From NCBI RefSeq assembly GCF_037975245.1, contig NC_092574.1, positions 6,874,713-6,938,712 of the forward strand: a stretch of DNA of 64,000 nt. Reading direction: 5' to 3'. This document shows, piece by piece, positions 48,413 through 62,539 of the stretch. The translations under genes and the position numbers were made by a program. A model generated the notes under the pieces. That model searched no databases, had not been told where the DNA came from, and saw nothing but the letters and a program-made list of their open reading frames with translations. Within the stretch, counting starts at the first letter, position 1, and every line of letters starts with the position of its first letter. The DNA comes from Apostichopus japonicus (taxonomy: Eukaryota > Echinodermata > Holothuroidea > Aspidochirotida > Stichopodidae).

Positions 48413-50822
48413 AATAATATCGGTGTTTGATCGTTTTACTTGATTTTGTATAGGATCCAACTAAACTAGTGCATTCATAATTTAAAACAAACTAAGGGAA
48501 ACGCATACACCCCAGCTGTCCCCTCCGAGGCTATGCCTTAATTGTGTCTACGCCCATTAACTTCATCCTAGTCCACCCATACCATTAAGCCATGCTTAGT
48601 GCCTGATGTGTTCTCCCCCCCCCCCCCCCTCCCCTCCCCACTTGGATGGCCTTTGCTTCAGCAAACTAATCGACCTTTAGAGATATGAACCACTGTGTCC
48701 TCTGCATGTACCGCGCCCCTTTATTGAGGGAATTCACCTAAATTGTTTGTTGTAAAAGTACTAGACTGCCCATCCTCGTTACGTCATCATGTATGATGCA
48801 TACGATCTGTGTGAAGTGCATTGCAGTATCGTACTGAACCCACACAATACAGTGGCACAGCGCTATGCATAATTTGCCAAACTGTCTGATTTGTTTGCTA
48901 AAAATGGAGCAAGGGCTCGTATGTTCAACTGCCCTCTGCCATCCGTCTAGCGTATGAATCACGCTTGAATCACTTCAGACGGACTGAGAACATAACCGAT
49001 CGTTCTTCTTTGTATTCTTTTGGAATATTTGCATCTTGATCACTTTATAAATCTTTTACGAATGCGACAATTTTAGTGATTTTACAGTATTTGCAATCTG
49101 CAACTCCGTCTGGAGGGTTCCTTTTTAATATCCTAACATTGAAGTAAACATAATAATATAACATTAGGCTCTTCACCCTGTACCTCAGCTGAGTACGGCC
49201 ACATACATAGGCCTAGCCTAGTATTGGCATACGTGATACTACTTTGATTGCCCAGCTTTGTATTAACTTGGTAGAGGTGTCCATCTATTTACCTGAAGGT
49301 AAGAAGATCAATCATTAATTTAATTGTGTTTATTATTTATGTAAGAGAAGAGTAGGCTAAAAGCAACTACTAGTAGGCGCTTGGTGGGCTCATAAGTCAT
49401 ATTAATTGATGCACTTAAGGATTTGATCAAAGATGTTTGTCAAGGAAAAATTCAAATCACTCAACTGTTTGTGTTTTTCATATGTGAAGTTCCTCAGAAA
49501 TGTAATGATCCCAAAATATTTAAGGTTCTGTGCTTATGCACTGTACAATTAAGCAGAATTTGACCACAAAATGTTTGCCGTGTCAAGTTCTTTCATACCT
49601 CTAAATTGACACATTTGTCGATAAGCTTACTGTAGTGTAGGCCTTAGTATACATCCATTGACTTTGGATGCTGTTTGCTATGCTCTGAGCCTCTAAGCTC
49701 AGACAGGTCAGGTCCCAGAGAGTAGTGGTATCACATTGATGTAATGTTGGTTACTTTTAGGGTGCAAGATTTGCAAATGACCAAAAAACCTGCAAAACTG
49801 GGGGGGAGGGTATTAAAAGCATATATAAAGATAAACACAATTTGGTCAGCAAATAGCTGGAATGGATTCAAGCTCATGAAATATGTAATTCTGCTTGACT
49901 GCAAAAAGTTTAGCTGGCCTGCTGTATCGTTCCTAGTAATATTTGAAGGTGTGTCAATTACGAGGGTGCGTCAATTAAGAAGCCTTTACTATATACTAGT
50001 AGTAAATAAGCCTTTCACAAATCACACAAGCCAAGGGGATAGAACTGCCTAACAAGTAACAATAATCCTAGCATAGACCATGGTAATTGGGCTATGGAGG
50101 TTATGGAGGGGTTGGTAAACTGGTTTGATATTTAAACAGAGCTCTGTGTGTGTTTGCAAAGCCAAAGTCTGCTATCATCATTTTGGCGTAATTTCAGTTC
50201 AATAGCAAGAAAAACATCATTTGTGACTTTACAGGTCATGACATATTATTGAAATAGAAGTTTAATAAAGATATGATCATTGGAATAGAAGTTTAATAAA
50301 TATGATAATTGGAATAGAAGTTTAATAAAGATGTTTGCTAGTCTACCTTTCCAAACAAAGCTCACTGTTTTAGCCCTCCGTCCTTCAAAACTACTACTTT
50401 AGGCCTACAAAACTGGTACTACAAAACTGTATCGAGACCTAGTCGATAAATATATGAAAGTTCCAATTGAAATTGTAAATAAGACACTTCCCATATTGTT
50501 ATCAGGTTCACACTCAATGTTTGCACGATTGGGATAATAATAAACCTATGTGACACATTCATTTGGAACAAAAGACTAGTTATTGCATACTGTTATAAAT
50601 ATTCATCATATCCCTGTCTTGACTACCATAAGGAAGAACACATGCTTATATTTCTCTTCACCCTGCTGTGCAGCAAACTCTAGTAACAGCTAATATTTAG
50701 AAACATGAAAGTCCTCAAATACTTTTATTTTGTTATAATTTGATATACTTCTCTCTAAACAGTCAATATCAGAATATATGAGTTGTGGTAACAAATGGTT
50801 GTGCAAAGAAACTCCAGGTCTA
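48413..50822. other. Intergenic, no gene recognised
   Basis: Unique AT-rich sequence. It includes a three-copy repeat of GGAATAGAAGTTTAATAAA-type units at 50247-50332. Confidence 0.4.
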
Positions 50823-50830
50823 TTCATAGG

Positions 50831-51452
50831 CAGGGGCGTAGGAAGCGGGGGGGGGGTGTGGGGGGGTGTCACACCCCCCAATAATTTGGTCGCTGTCGGA
50901 AAATTTTGGGTCTGTCGGCAAAAGGAGAAAAGGTGAAGAGAGCGGAAGGGGAAGAAAGAAGGAAAGCTGAATAGAGAAAAGGAGAACGGGACCTTCTTCC
51001 GTGCCCAGTTTGACTTAAAATATGCACCAGATTGCATCTAAGGACGTTTCAAAACTAAAAATTTTCCAAAGGGGAGGGGTAGACCCCTTACACTTAGACC
51101 CCTCCCCCATTTCAGTCACCACTTCCAGATCCGTCGGCAAATCAAATTTGATTTAAAATATGCACCAGATTGCATCTAACGACGTTTCAAAACTAAAAAT
51201 TTTCCAAAGGGGAGGGGGAGACCCCCTACCCCATTTCAGTCACCACTTCCAGATCCGTCGGCAAATCAAATTTGACTTAAAATATGCACCAGATTGCATC
51301 TAAGGACGTTTCAAAACTAAAAATTTTCAAAAGGGGAGGGGGACACCCCCTCCTCTTAGACCCCTCCCCCATTTCAGTCACCAATTCCAGATCCGTCGGC
51401 AAATCAAATTCTCCACACCCCCCCCAACAAAAACCCCTTCGCTACGCCCCTG
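50831..51452. mobile_element. hAT-like MITE, 622 bp, with internal tandem repeat
   Basis: The left end is CAGGGGCGTAGGAAGCGG; the right end inverts to CAGGGGCGTAGCGAAGGGG. An 8-bp direct duplication, TTCATAGG, lies at 50823-50830 and 51453-51460. Inside are three tandem units of about 120-140 bp beginning TTAAAATATGCACCAGATTG (from about 51012, 51151 and 51275). No coding capacity. Confidence 0.88.
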
Positions 51453-51460
51453 TTCATAGG

Positions 51461-53530
51461 TCATCTTAATTGCTCCCTTGTGAGTCAAATCATTGTCACC
51501 CATGCTCAATGATCAAAAGTCAGTGTTCTGCCACCTCTTCAAGGCATTCTTTATTAATTATACATTGAATTGTACAATTGCACATTCCTGGATAATTAGG
51601 AGAGTCAGAAACTTCCAGAAAGTAATCAATTTGGGGTCGGTACTGAGGACCTATTTAATAAACAGACAGCAACATTGAATGCCAAAGAAATATACCAGAT
51701 ATGAATAGTTTGAAGGATTTAATTATTAACTTTAGAGTTAAAATCAATACAGCTTATTAATTAAATCTGATAACATTCTTCTAACCACCCATCAGCATAG
51801 TCAATGCAAACTTGTACTTCTTGCACAGTAGTTGGTTTGTCTAAACTTGACTGAAGTCATGAAGTAAATTAAAACGTTTGCTTGCTATGACCTTAATACG
51901 AATGTTGGCACGTTATTAAATATACGAACAATTACATTGCCTTACTTTTAATGGCAAGTACATATTAAAACAAACTTGTCATTTTTGGGGACTTTTCTAC
52001 TTTAATAGGGTTTGTGATAGATTGTACTCTGTAATATATTTATTGAGGCCAAAAATTGTGACAGTCTGATAAATACAGTCTTTCATGAGCATATCCAAAT
52101 GAACACTTGAAGTCACAGTACATGTACGTATACTGTACTGCATGGTATAAAGGATTTAATGAAAGATGGCATTGTGGCATCATTTATTCACCTGGTGACT
52201 CACTATAAATGCTGCTTATCCTAACACTGATAGAGCTTTGCATCTCTGACAAAACTTGAGGTTACACTTTGTACCTCAAAGACTACTGTATGTAGATAAA
52301 AGACTTATGTCTTGATTATGTATTAAGATATACATGTGTCATGTGTGTAATATTTGAAGTGATTTGAAAGTGACATTGTACTCTGAGATAAGATTCATGT
52401 AGAATGGTTTCAACACTGACCTGTAACTACAACATGTACATAAGTAACAGGCATTTGATGAACGATATTAAACCATTCTTATAGATCATGGGTACAGAGA
52501 TATTATTATTTAACGAATTGACTGACCACGAGCTGCATAAGTAATGGAGCATTTTAGCTGGAAAGCAATTTTTTCGGGATAACTAAAAAATAATAATCGC
52601 AAGTGGCTTTTAACTAAACGTTCCAAATGCAATCAAATTGCGCATATCGCGCAATCTCGCGGCTATGGGCCTGCATAATAGATCTAGTAGAAGTGAAAAC
52701 TGTTTAAGAGCTAAATTGGATATTTATATGGTCTGATCTAATAGAGGTGGAGAGCAAACATAAGCAGCAGTGGCAGTGCGATGATAGTTGTGATGTTAAA
52801 TATATACATGAAGTTATTAACAAGTTAATGAAAGAAACAAAAGCAAATAGAAATTATTGAGGAAGGTTGTGTGGTCCCTTAAACCTTACACCTATTTGAA
52901 CATGAACACATTATCAGTGGAGAATATAATTAATTTATTATAGCATCCAGTATGTAATTTCCTCACGATACACGAGGGTAAACATTTTTTCCTGGGTACC
53001 CGGATACCCGACGGGTCATGGCTCTCGGGGACCCGGTTCCCGATTTTTGTACCCGTTTTAACACTAGTACTAACGGTAAGATGTGGAGATAAGGCAAGGA
53101 TTACACATAGCAGATTAGCAGTGCTACTCAAGGAAACTGAAACTTATCAGTTGCTTCGGTACAGTAACATTGTCCTGACACAGACAGGCAAGAGCGTTCG
53201 GTTGAAAACATTGTTACTGTACATGTTACTATGTTAGCTTTTAGCAATATTGTAACATATACAGAGCTACAGCAGTGACGTGTGAGGATCTTTCCTGTTT
53301 TACTTATTTTGAGATTCTTTTTGGTTTTTTTGGATGATATCAGGAGATAGATTGAGGATTTATTGAATAATTCTTCCTCACAGAAAACATGACTGTATAA
53401 ATGTACGTAGTAGATCAGATGACTTTTAATGGGATAATTTTGCATTCTCTGGATGATGATCCCAATATCATGGGGAATTTTACCAAATAACCTTTCTGCT
53501 TTTTCATTTCCTGACTAGTAATTTGAACAG
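51461..53530. other. Upstream of the JIP gene; no gene recognised
   Basis: Should contain the promoter and a non-coding first exon of the JIP gene, not identified. A GGGTACCCGGATACCCG-containing block at 52985-53070 looks like a transposon terminus but has no visible partner. Confidence 0.35.
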
Positions 53531-53545
53531 TTGAAAGGAGTCTTA

Positions 53546-56500
53546 ATGGAGGACATGATGGAGAACGAAATTGTTTACGGTAGCGGGGAAGAGTCGGTGC
53601 AAGGGGTGATGTCGGAGAGGGTTCAGAGCCTGGCTTCGAGCATCTACCGAGAGTTCGAGAAGATGATTAAATTGTACGACGAAGACGTCGTGAAAGAACT
53701 GATGCCGCTGGTAGTGAGTCTGCTGGAGGGTCTCGACCAAGAGGTAGCTGAAAACCAGGAGAGTAAAGTGGAACTGGAGTTGTTAAAGGATGACAACGAA
53801 CAACTGATAACACAGTACGAGAGAGAGAAGCAACTTAGAAGGCAGGCTGAACAGGTCAGTGATTGAAGCACTTGTTAATTAAATGAGTGTTTGACGTGTT
53901 AATTAATGAGTTTTCGACATGTTAATTAATGAGTGTTTGACATGTTAATTAATGTGTTTTCGACATGTTAATTAATGAGTTTTTGAAAATTTTTAATTAA
54001 TGAGTGAACATTGGACATGTTAATTAATGAGTGTTTGACATGTTAATTAATGAGTGTTGGACATGTTTTCTCACTATTGGCTTCAGGTCGGATATATATG
54101 TGTAATGGAGAGTTCCTTGCCACCTGACCAGAATTTGTTGTTGTTGATGTGAAGAGGGTTTTGTTTTTGTAAAGATATTGCCCCCCCCCAAAGAAAAGGT
54201 GGGGGGGGTAGAATTTAAAATTGTGACTACTTAAAACAACCTGTTTTGGTAATGTCACCCAGACCTGTCGTATATATCTGATGTATTTTCTTTTACAGAA
54301 ATATTTAGAATACGAAGATGTAAACGACCAAGAGAAGAGAGCATTACAGAACAGACTTGAAGCAGTGGAGATGAATCAGAAACAACAGACGCTCAAGTTA
54401 AAGAATTTCAACGATCAAAGTAAGTTTAATCAGTGCTCGTTAACAATTAATGCTTTAATTAGGTGATAATATTGTTGGGATCGTTGAGCTCGAAGACAAT
54501 AAAAAAATGTATTTTGAGAGGTACATCTTAAATCAATTAGAATCGGGCAAGCACTCTCTAGGCTCAGGAGAAAAGAGTACAATATTGCCTTAAAGTAAAT
54601 GAGTGCATTCGAACTTCAGAATGGTAGATGTAGAAGGATCAGGATTTGGACAGTGACATGGAAGGGGGTTTTGAGGGGGGGGGGGAGGTGGGAGTGACTT
54701 CATTGCGAAATGTGAAGAATTTGAAAAATTAGTTGTCAAGGGAACATTTTACATTTTGAGTAGAATATAGATAATTATCATGATCTGTAATTCTCAAAAG
54801 CAATAACCTTTGCGGTTTTAGTGATTTAAGATTTTTTTTTGTAAAACATTTCATGATTATGGAAGGAAGGGGGGGGAGGGAGACTTATGACTGACATGAA
54901 ATTTTTCAACACAGTACATATAAGCAATTAATAATTTAGGACAATATGTAATGAGAATTGGGCAAAAAATTCTCTACTGTAGGTTGTGTTCCAATGTTGA
55001 CTCATAGATTATTGATGGTGTAATAACTCCTAATCTGAGGATTGGGTGTTTGCTCATGTTTGCCACAAAAACGCAGGCTGCCCTCCGTGAAATATGACAA
55101 CAGCGCAGCTTAACATTTAGACAGAAATCACTTTAAAATCCATCCTTTTGCATATTCATTGCTTACAACCCCATAATTTTGAGCAGTGCCACATAACACA
55201 AGAACTAGTCATAGTTCACTTTGAGTAGTGCCACATAACACAGGAAATAGTCATAGTTCACCCAACCCTCTTCTTTGTTTAACCTGTTGTCGTGGTAACC
55301 TATTGGTATTGTGCAGTCTTGCACGACCTGCTTTTGTTAATTATATGTAGTTTATTGTTGTGTTTTGTAAGTTAACAGCATTTTACAAATATTTGTGCAT
55401 GAGGTATGGTCACAAAAAAAGGAAACGAAATCATCGGAAAGAACCATGGAAAAATTAGAGACAACCGTTGTTGCCGTTCAGAGTCAAAGATGATCACCTT
55501 TTCCTGTGCAATTTACATTGTATATAGTGTGTTTCGTTTCGTTTATTTCACTTTTTTTCTTTTTTACAATTACATTCACAATAATGTATAATACCAATGT
55601 CAAAGAAAGAAAAAAAGCATGGAAAATCTGAAAAAGCTACGCTTGTACACTCATAAAGTGCAGATTCACCATGAAAAAATTAAATACAATACGCTAGCTA
55701 CACCCCCCCCCCTCCCCCACTTCCCAAACTGGAAGCACAAGTAGCATTATTAAATGTGATAACTTTAACGCATAAATTACAAATCATTTTTTAACAAATA
55801 TAGCTTCAGTTGATTTATGAATATTGATAAGGTTGGTGATTTTTTAAGTTTGGGTTCGAGAGTATTCCAAAATGTGGCACCAGTAAATCTTACAGACTTA
55901 GTATTTAAAACTAATCGTGGGTAATCCAAATGAATGTTATTGGATTTATTGGATTTATTGCAATCTTTGGAAGAAAGTTTAGACAAAGCGAATGACAGCT
56001 GGCAAAAACAGATGTGTTGTACTCAAAATTTAAAAGTAAACAATATGTTAATACAAGACAGATCAAAGACAAAAAAGAGAGCAAAAAAAAAAGGTACAAG
56101 CTTTGAATGACTAAGAATGCAACCAGCATTTTTCTTTTTTGACCCTTGGTACCCTAACATATACTTTGTCCCATAGTGCTAGTTCAGTGATGTATGCCTT
56201 GGGCATGGGATCACCACAGGCACAATAATGTGCCCTCCCCCACCCCCACCCCCCAATGACAAAGTGCATATACAGTATTACAATTATTCTTCCCCCTCCC
56301 TCCCTTTCTATCATCCTTATCCCTTAAATTGATAGTTTGCAGGCAATTTACAACTTTCCTTCAATAGTAAAGCAATATTGACAACTCCATATGTAACACT
56401 AATATATAAAAACAAAACAAAAAGAACCTGACTACTTTCTATGGACTATGTAGATCCATGGTATTACCAAATAATAACAACCACTGCTGCATTTCCACTT

Positions 56501-59500
56501 TGCAACCTCCCCCACCCCCTCCACCCATCTCCCTGGCAAAGGATGACACCCATTATTTCCAAAATAATTTCAAACACACTGTTGAAAATCCCCCCCCCCC
56601 CCAAGAAAAGAGTTGAAAATGGACAATAAAGACCTTTATAAAATATGTCAACCAAGATAAGAGCCTGAGTACAAAAACCAAACTTACTTGATCCAACCTG
56701 ATCCACTTGATCCAACTTGATCCACTCTCAACCCCAGTCCCCTTACATCAAGACTGTAACTGTATGATAATAATAGGATTTTGAAGTGAGTTATTAAGAG
56801 TCCCTCAGAAACCAAACTATACATGATCTCTGTTCAAGGTTGGTTTGATAGCAATTTACTGGAGTACTGTTTATCTGAAAAGAACAGAGACTATATACAA
56901 GATCTTAGACCTTCATAGTGTAAACAGTACACTAGCCCCCTCTCTCAATTAAACCAATAGTAACCCATGGTCTTTACATAATGCTTTTCTTTCCCACTGT
57001 AACAGTTTCAAGACACGAGTATCGGGAATTGGATATGAAGAAGGAATATCAAGCATTGCAAAAGAGACATAATGAGGTAAGTGAGTTGTCTTGTCGATGT
57101 ATACAGTGCAAGATACATTAGTTACCTCAAAGAGGTACAGGAGTACAAGCTTAAATTCAACTATGAAAGAGTTTAAATTTATTTCATTTCTGAAGTGAAT
57201 CATCCAGGACAAAAAAACCTCAGAGACTGTATCGGACAGTCTCAGTGATTGATCTCCTCCACCTAACATCACGCTTAATTTTCAAGTGCTATTCGATTTG
57301 GACTTATCAACTGACCATTCTATTGTAATTCAGCAAAGGTTAAATAAAAAAGTTACACGTAATTTTGCAAGAAAGCCAACACAGAGGGTAGTATACTGCC
57401 CTCATGAATACATTTTACCGCATTCAGAGCTATACGAAACTGTCTAATTGAATACATCTCGACGACAGCTATATGAAACCGTCTAATTGAATACCTCTCG
57501 ACGACAGAGCTATATGAACTGTCTCATTGAATACCTCTCGACGACAGAGCTATATGAAACTGTCTATTTGAATACCTCTCGATAACAGAATAAAGTCCTG
57601 ACGTTTCACGCTTAACAAGAACACAAAGATACAAATTAAAGAAGTTTTAAATTGCTGTTTTTAGTTAGATATTGTGAGTGATGGTTCAAGTGGAAGCCAT
57701 CAGCCCAGGATACAAATATTATGCCTTTGAAATCTCTTGCTGGTGATTCCATACATAACACCCAATTAGGATGTCATGTAGATCATGCAGGTAGATCAAG
57801 GCCCTTTTAATAATAGAGTTCATTATGGGCCTGTGTATAATATATATTAACCTTTTCATCAGCAGATCATTAGTAGTGAAATTTCCTTTGTTTTATGTCA
57901 TATATCTTCATCAAAATCCTTTTATAGATTAGTTATTTGCTGTATGCAAATTTTCTTACTAAACTTTGATTAATTATTGATAGCAACATACTTGTGATAG
58001 TTTTTACTTGCCATTTTAGCCAAATAACTCAAGAAAATAGCAGTATTATTATTTTGGAAGTCATCACTATGTGATAGTGATTGTAGCAAAGTCTAATAAT
58101 GAATTCAGCATCAAAAAGTACCTTTTTTCAATACTTTGTATCTTTTTCTCAATGTCTTGGGTATTAAAAAATATAATTAACCAAGTGTTTTGTAGAAATA
58201 TACACCACCAAACAGTTGTTTTATATAAAAACCACAAAATGGTTGTGGTTTCCCTACCAGTATAATAGACTTGCCTTATGTTTATTTATGAGCTCATTTA
58301 AATGTACGGTGGCCTTGAATGGACGTTGAACAGTAGATAAACAATTGAAAGCCTTCATATAATGAAATGAAAGGTTCCCTTAAGTGAATAGAATTGCTGA
58401 AATGATGGTTTCATTCAAATTCAAAAAGCTTTGTTCATCATGCTCATCCCTTAGAATGTATATAGTATTTTTTATGAGAAATTCTGGAATTATTTTTAGT
58501 TTTTATACACAATGTTACAAACTTGGTATGGAGTTAGAATTGTCCACTTGAAGCCTAGAGGAGATTTCCAAATTCCCCATAACTTCAGCAGTACTATTGA
58601 GTAGGTAATGGAGTTTCAAGATGTTAATAAATTATAAGAGAAGCAAATGTGGTGAGCATGAAGTCTTCTTCCTCCTCCTCTAGCCACCCCTTCCCCTCCC
58701 CTTCACAGCCATTCCCCACCCCCTCCCCACAAAAATGAAAGAATTGTGATGCATTTAGAAAATAAGATCCATTTGATTCCCATAATTCCTTTGCATCTGA
58801 CACTAGGATATTGCCATTGCCACACTCCCCAGCCACAGTAGGCAGCTGTTTCTGTTTTGCCATTTATAATGTCTGTTGAGTTAACACAGAGACCAAGGTA
58901 TATTAATATCATTCAGGTACTTAATGTCAATTTCTGAATAAGAGATATATTGTACTATCTAGAAATATATCAGTGACTGCAATCAAATCTATAAAATGTT
59001 TGTGTATAATGTCTCTTCTCCAAGATTACCTACTTACAGTCCCTCCTGTAATTTGTTTCATTTTGTTTCATTTTTGAAAATATTTTTTATTATCAGTTTC
59101 GTGTACGATTTGTATGATTGTTTACATTTTTATCAGGTTCTTCAAAAGTACATGGAATATGTCGACCGGCTGAAGTTGATGGGACACAACGATACTCAGG
59201 GAACACCAAGGTTAAAGTGAGTAGAGTGGATGTGTCCATTACATAATAAGTTTCTGTAATATCAATGCTGAGTCCATTGTTCGTGGTTTGTATCCATCAG
59301 CCCATACGACATTTATAGTATAATCCTGCTTGATTACATAGTAGTATGTGCAATGTTCAATGGCTACATGCAAACATTAAAATTGGTCCTAGATATGCTA
59401 CTATTCTATAAAAATGGACTTGCAATCATTTATGAAATCATGCATAGCATATAGAATCATGTCCTGCACAGTAGTAACTTAATTAGCCCTTTCATTATCA

Positions 59501-62500
59501 TGCACTGCACCCTGTAGTGTAGTTGCATGGCAGCCACACGGGTAGTTAGCCCAGAAGAAACAGTACAAACAGAAAATCTAGTTCCCAGGTTTTGTCGTGT
59601 TGAACGAAAGAGTCAAGCGCAGTTTAAAGTTCAGTAGATATATCATAACCTTTCCTGTTGTGAAGGTAGGAAATATGTTTGACCTTAGCCATTGTTTGAA
59701 ATGCCAGACTTGTTCAGAAATCTGTTATGTTATCTGTTATCATGTGCATATTGCTCTATAAACTGATCATTGCATTGTTTAAAGAATGTGTTTTGATTGT
59801 TTGGTGCAGTGGCATTCTATGGTGCAGGGAGTATTCATGGTGCAGGGGCTATTTATGGTGCACAGGCTGTGTATGTTACGTTTGGCTGTCTATGGTGAAG
59901 AGATATTAAACCCGGTCTCTCCACTAGAACCTGACTTTGGTAACATACAACAGTGTTGCCTACAATATCATTGTTTTCAATTTAACATGACAATATTTTT
60001 TTTTTTATGGAATTATGGTTAAAATTTAATGGGTAGAATGGCATGTCACCTAGAGGGTACAGACAGGTATTTTCAGGACCCTTGACAATTGATCACATAA
60101 ATTACATTGTGATGTTCTCCATTAATGCCATGCACTGAATATCACAAACTGCTTTGTATCTTATAGTTGTAATGATAAGAGTTGGGCAACCCAGGGTGGT
60201 TGGGGGGGGGGCGGTTGGGAGTTGGGTGGGGAGAAGTTATTGGTGACATTTCAAGAAGGCTAAATACTTTCATCATTGGTGACCATTTTTGGTCTCTCTA
60301 GCATATTTTGTTCAATACTGCTGACCTTTACATTCCAATTAAGTACTTAAAATGTCTGACAAAAACTGTACTGAAAACTACACCAGCTGCTTGGCTACAT
60401 TCTTGGCTAATGAAGCAAGATCATATGTCATGGCAGTGAAAAGTCTCAGCGAGTGCCAAATGTTGACCTATATGAGTAGATTATTATTAACTGTAGTTGG
60501 TACGTATATAAGGTTAATACTGGATGTGTAGGCGTGAGAGTGTTCATGGTTTTAAGATTAGTCGAATACAGTGGAGTGAGACGGTGTGGGTGCAGTCTGT
60601 ATATATACTGCCCCCCCCCCCAACAAAAACAAACGAAACACAAAATGTTCTTTCCGTTATGCTAACAACTATATGATTACATTCATGATTGGTACTATAT
60701 TGATAAGGTATTTTGAATCATGGGTTTCTATGGAGACAACTAGACCAGTTTAATCAGTGAAAAAAGAGGGAAATTTGATGGGAATGAGTCATGGAATGAA
60801 GAGTATTTTTTTATTATTTTGTAATTTTTTTTTATTATGAAATAAAGTGCTTCTTACAAATTCAAAACCTGTGATACATTCATCTTGTTTGAATTAACTT
60901 GAACATGAACAGGATTTTTGTGATGCAATACAGTATAAAGTGTTCTCTGATGAGAAGGGTTCTTGTGATTGTTATCATTGATGAAACATGAATCTCAACA
61001 GGCCGTCATAAACAGCCGTTTGTTTGTCTTTGCAGTGTACACAGGGGAATTATATAGTGTTCAAATTGCTTTCGTTTTGCAGTGTTGGATGTTCTGGACT
61101 CTTGTCTCATATCAAATGCTATAGTTTCTGTTTACAATAGATGACACTTTGCACTTGCATAGCAATTTCCTCGTATTGAGTAGTAGAATTTTGCGATCAA
61201 TCCAGGGTAAATTATCCCCTGGTACACACATTTTGCAACATCAGATCCATTTGAAGGGAAGCTGCGTCGATAGTACGTTCTGCAATGGAGTATGTACTGA
61301 ACATCAATGTTACATAATGAATGTTTAAGGTCCTGGAGTAAGGTTGAAGGGTTGGAGGGGGGGGGGGCAGATGAGGGTGTTGTGAAAGTAAGTTAAGATG
61401 TGGTTTTAATTCTTTCTTTTGAAGTCCTTCACATGACTTGTAAAGAGAGTTATTTTCCTTTCTGGACTTAGTTGGTTTACTGTGAAGTAACTTTGAAGAG
61501 TATCATGTGTTAATGCCAAAATTAATGTTTCAGTGAAATATTGAAGTGTATTTATTTATAGTGACTGTATCCATCCAGATTATATGAATTGTACATTAAA
61601 TGGCAATATATTTTCTACTTGAGAGACTTCTGACCTATAGCTGCTCTTTATAGCTTTCCAGTATTTTATTCAGCTTGATTTTCATGTTTGTAGATCAAGC
61701 TGGTAAATTTTTAGTTATGTTAGCCAGCTGCCCAAAGCATCGGCTAACACCAACCTATACCATCCTCCAGCCTCATGCTTCAAAACACTCATACTGACAG
61801 TATGAACAGTTCCTAACCTTTATCTGATAGAAACAGGATATGCATACTGCTCATACTGTCAGTATGAACAGTTCCTAACCTTTCTATCTGATAGAAACAG
61901 GATATGCATACTGCTCATACTGACAGTATGAACAGTTCCTAACCTTTATCTGATAGAAACAGGATATGCATACTGCTCATACTGTCAGTATGAATAGTTC
62001 CTAACCTTTCTATCTGATAGAAACAGGTATGCATGCTGCTCATACTGACAGTATGAACAGTTCCTAACCTTTATCTGATAGAAACAGGATATTCATACTG
62101 CTCATACTGACAGTATGAACAGTTCCTAACCTTTATCTGATAGAAACAGGATATTCATACTGCTCATACTGTCAGTATGAATAGTTCCTAACCTTTATCT
62201 GATAGAAACAGGATATGCATACTGCTCATACTGTCAGTATGAACAGTTCCTAACCTTTGTCTGATAGAAACAGGTATGCATGCTGCTCATACTGTCAGTG
62301 TGAGACTGTGCTTTGAAGCAGGTTATAAAAGTAGAGTATAGCAACAAACAAAAAATCCAAGCCTTAAGTAGGTCATGCATATTTATGGCCTATTTACATA
62401 TTCATCATGTAATTTGTAAATATTTGATGAGTATTTTAATTCCTCTCTTTCTCCTCTTTACAGATTTATTCTTCTTTGGCTGCTTGCTGCTGCGCTGCTC

Positions 62501-62539
62501 CTACTCGCATTCCACCTTGCATGCTCTCATTCAGGCTAA
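53546..62539 (+). CDS. JIP3/JIP4 (Sunday driver/UNC-16) homologue, N-terminal exons
   Basis: Exons 53546-53854, 54299-54419, 57006-57076, 59137-59216 and 62464-62539, all GT-AG. The first four match the N-terminus of JNK-interacting proteins 3 and 4. The RH1 domain (residues about 22-103) has [27 protein letters not shown] and [15 protein letters not shown] coiled coil follows (104-185), with [20 protein letters not shown] and YMEYVDRLK. The family links kinesin-1/dynein cargo transport with JNK signalling and is normally over 1100 residues. Here exon 5 joins in frame (AA+A) and encodes [18 protein letters not shown], then ACSHSG and TAA. The product is 218 residues ending in a membrane segment. 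Later family exons are not seen before 64000, so exon 5 is probably an alternative last exon. The ATG at 53546 has an in-frame stop upstream; CAG at 53528 suggests a 5' non-coding exon. Confidence 0.88.
53874..54066 (+). repeat. Tandem repeat, about 24 bp unit, JIP intron 1
   Basis: About eight copies of GTTAATTAATGAGTGTTTGACAT-like units, starting 20 bp after the exon 1 splice donor. Confidence 0.9.
55524..56130 (-). mobile_element. 3' end of a non-LTR retrotransposon (LINE)
   Basis: The minus-strand frame at 55777-55986 reads [20 protein letters not shown] followed by [10 protein letters not shown], the typical C-terminal tail of LINE reverse-transcriptase ORFs. A shifted frame upstream (to about 56130) continues it, so it is frameshifted. 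The 3' tail ends in AAATAAACGAAACGAAAC near 55545-55525, a usual LINE tail form. It is inserted in JIP intron 2, antisense to the gene. Confidence 0.6.
57426..57589 (+). repeat. Tandem repeat, four copies of about 42 bp, JIP intron 3
   Basis: The unit contains GAGCTATATGAAACTGTCTA, then TTGAATACCTCTCGACGACA, with small deletions in copies 2 and 3. Confidence 0.9.
61788..62302 (+). repeat. Minisatellite, eight units of 61-64 bp, JIP intron 4
   Basis: Each unit starts with the 15-bp near-palindrome CATACTGACAGTATG or CATACTGTCAGTATG (positions 61790, 61852, 61916, 61978, 62041, 62103, 62165, 62227, last partial at 62288). The rest is ACAGTTCCTAACCTTT(ctA)TCTGATAGAAACAGG-type. It ends about 160 bp before the terminal exon acceptor. 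Confidence 0.95.

Noticed and set aside
61788-62302. CRISPR-like array of 61-64 bp units
   Set aside because: The whole unit is repeated without unique spacers, in an animal intron; it is a minisatellite.
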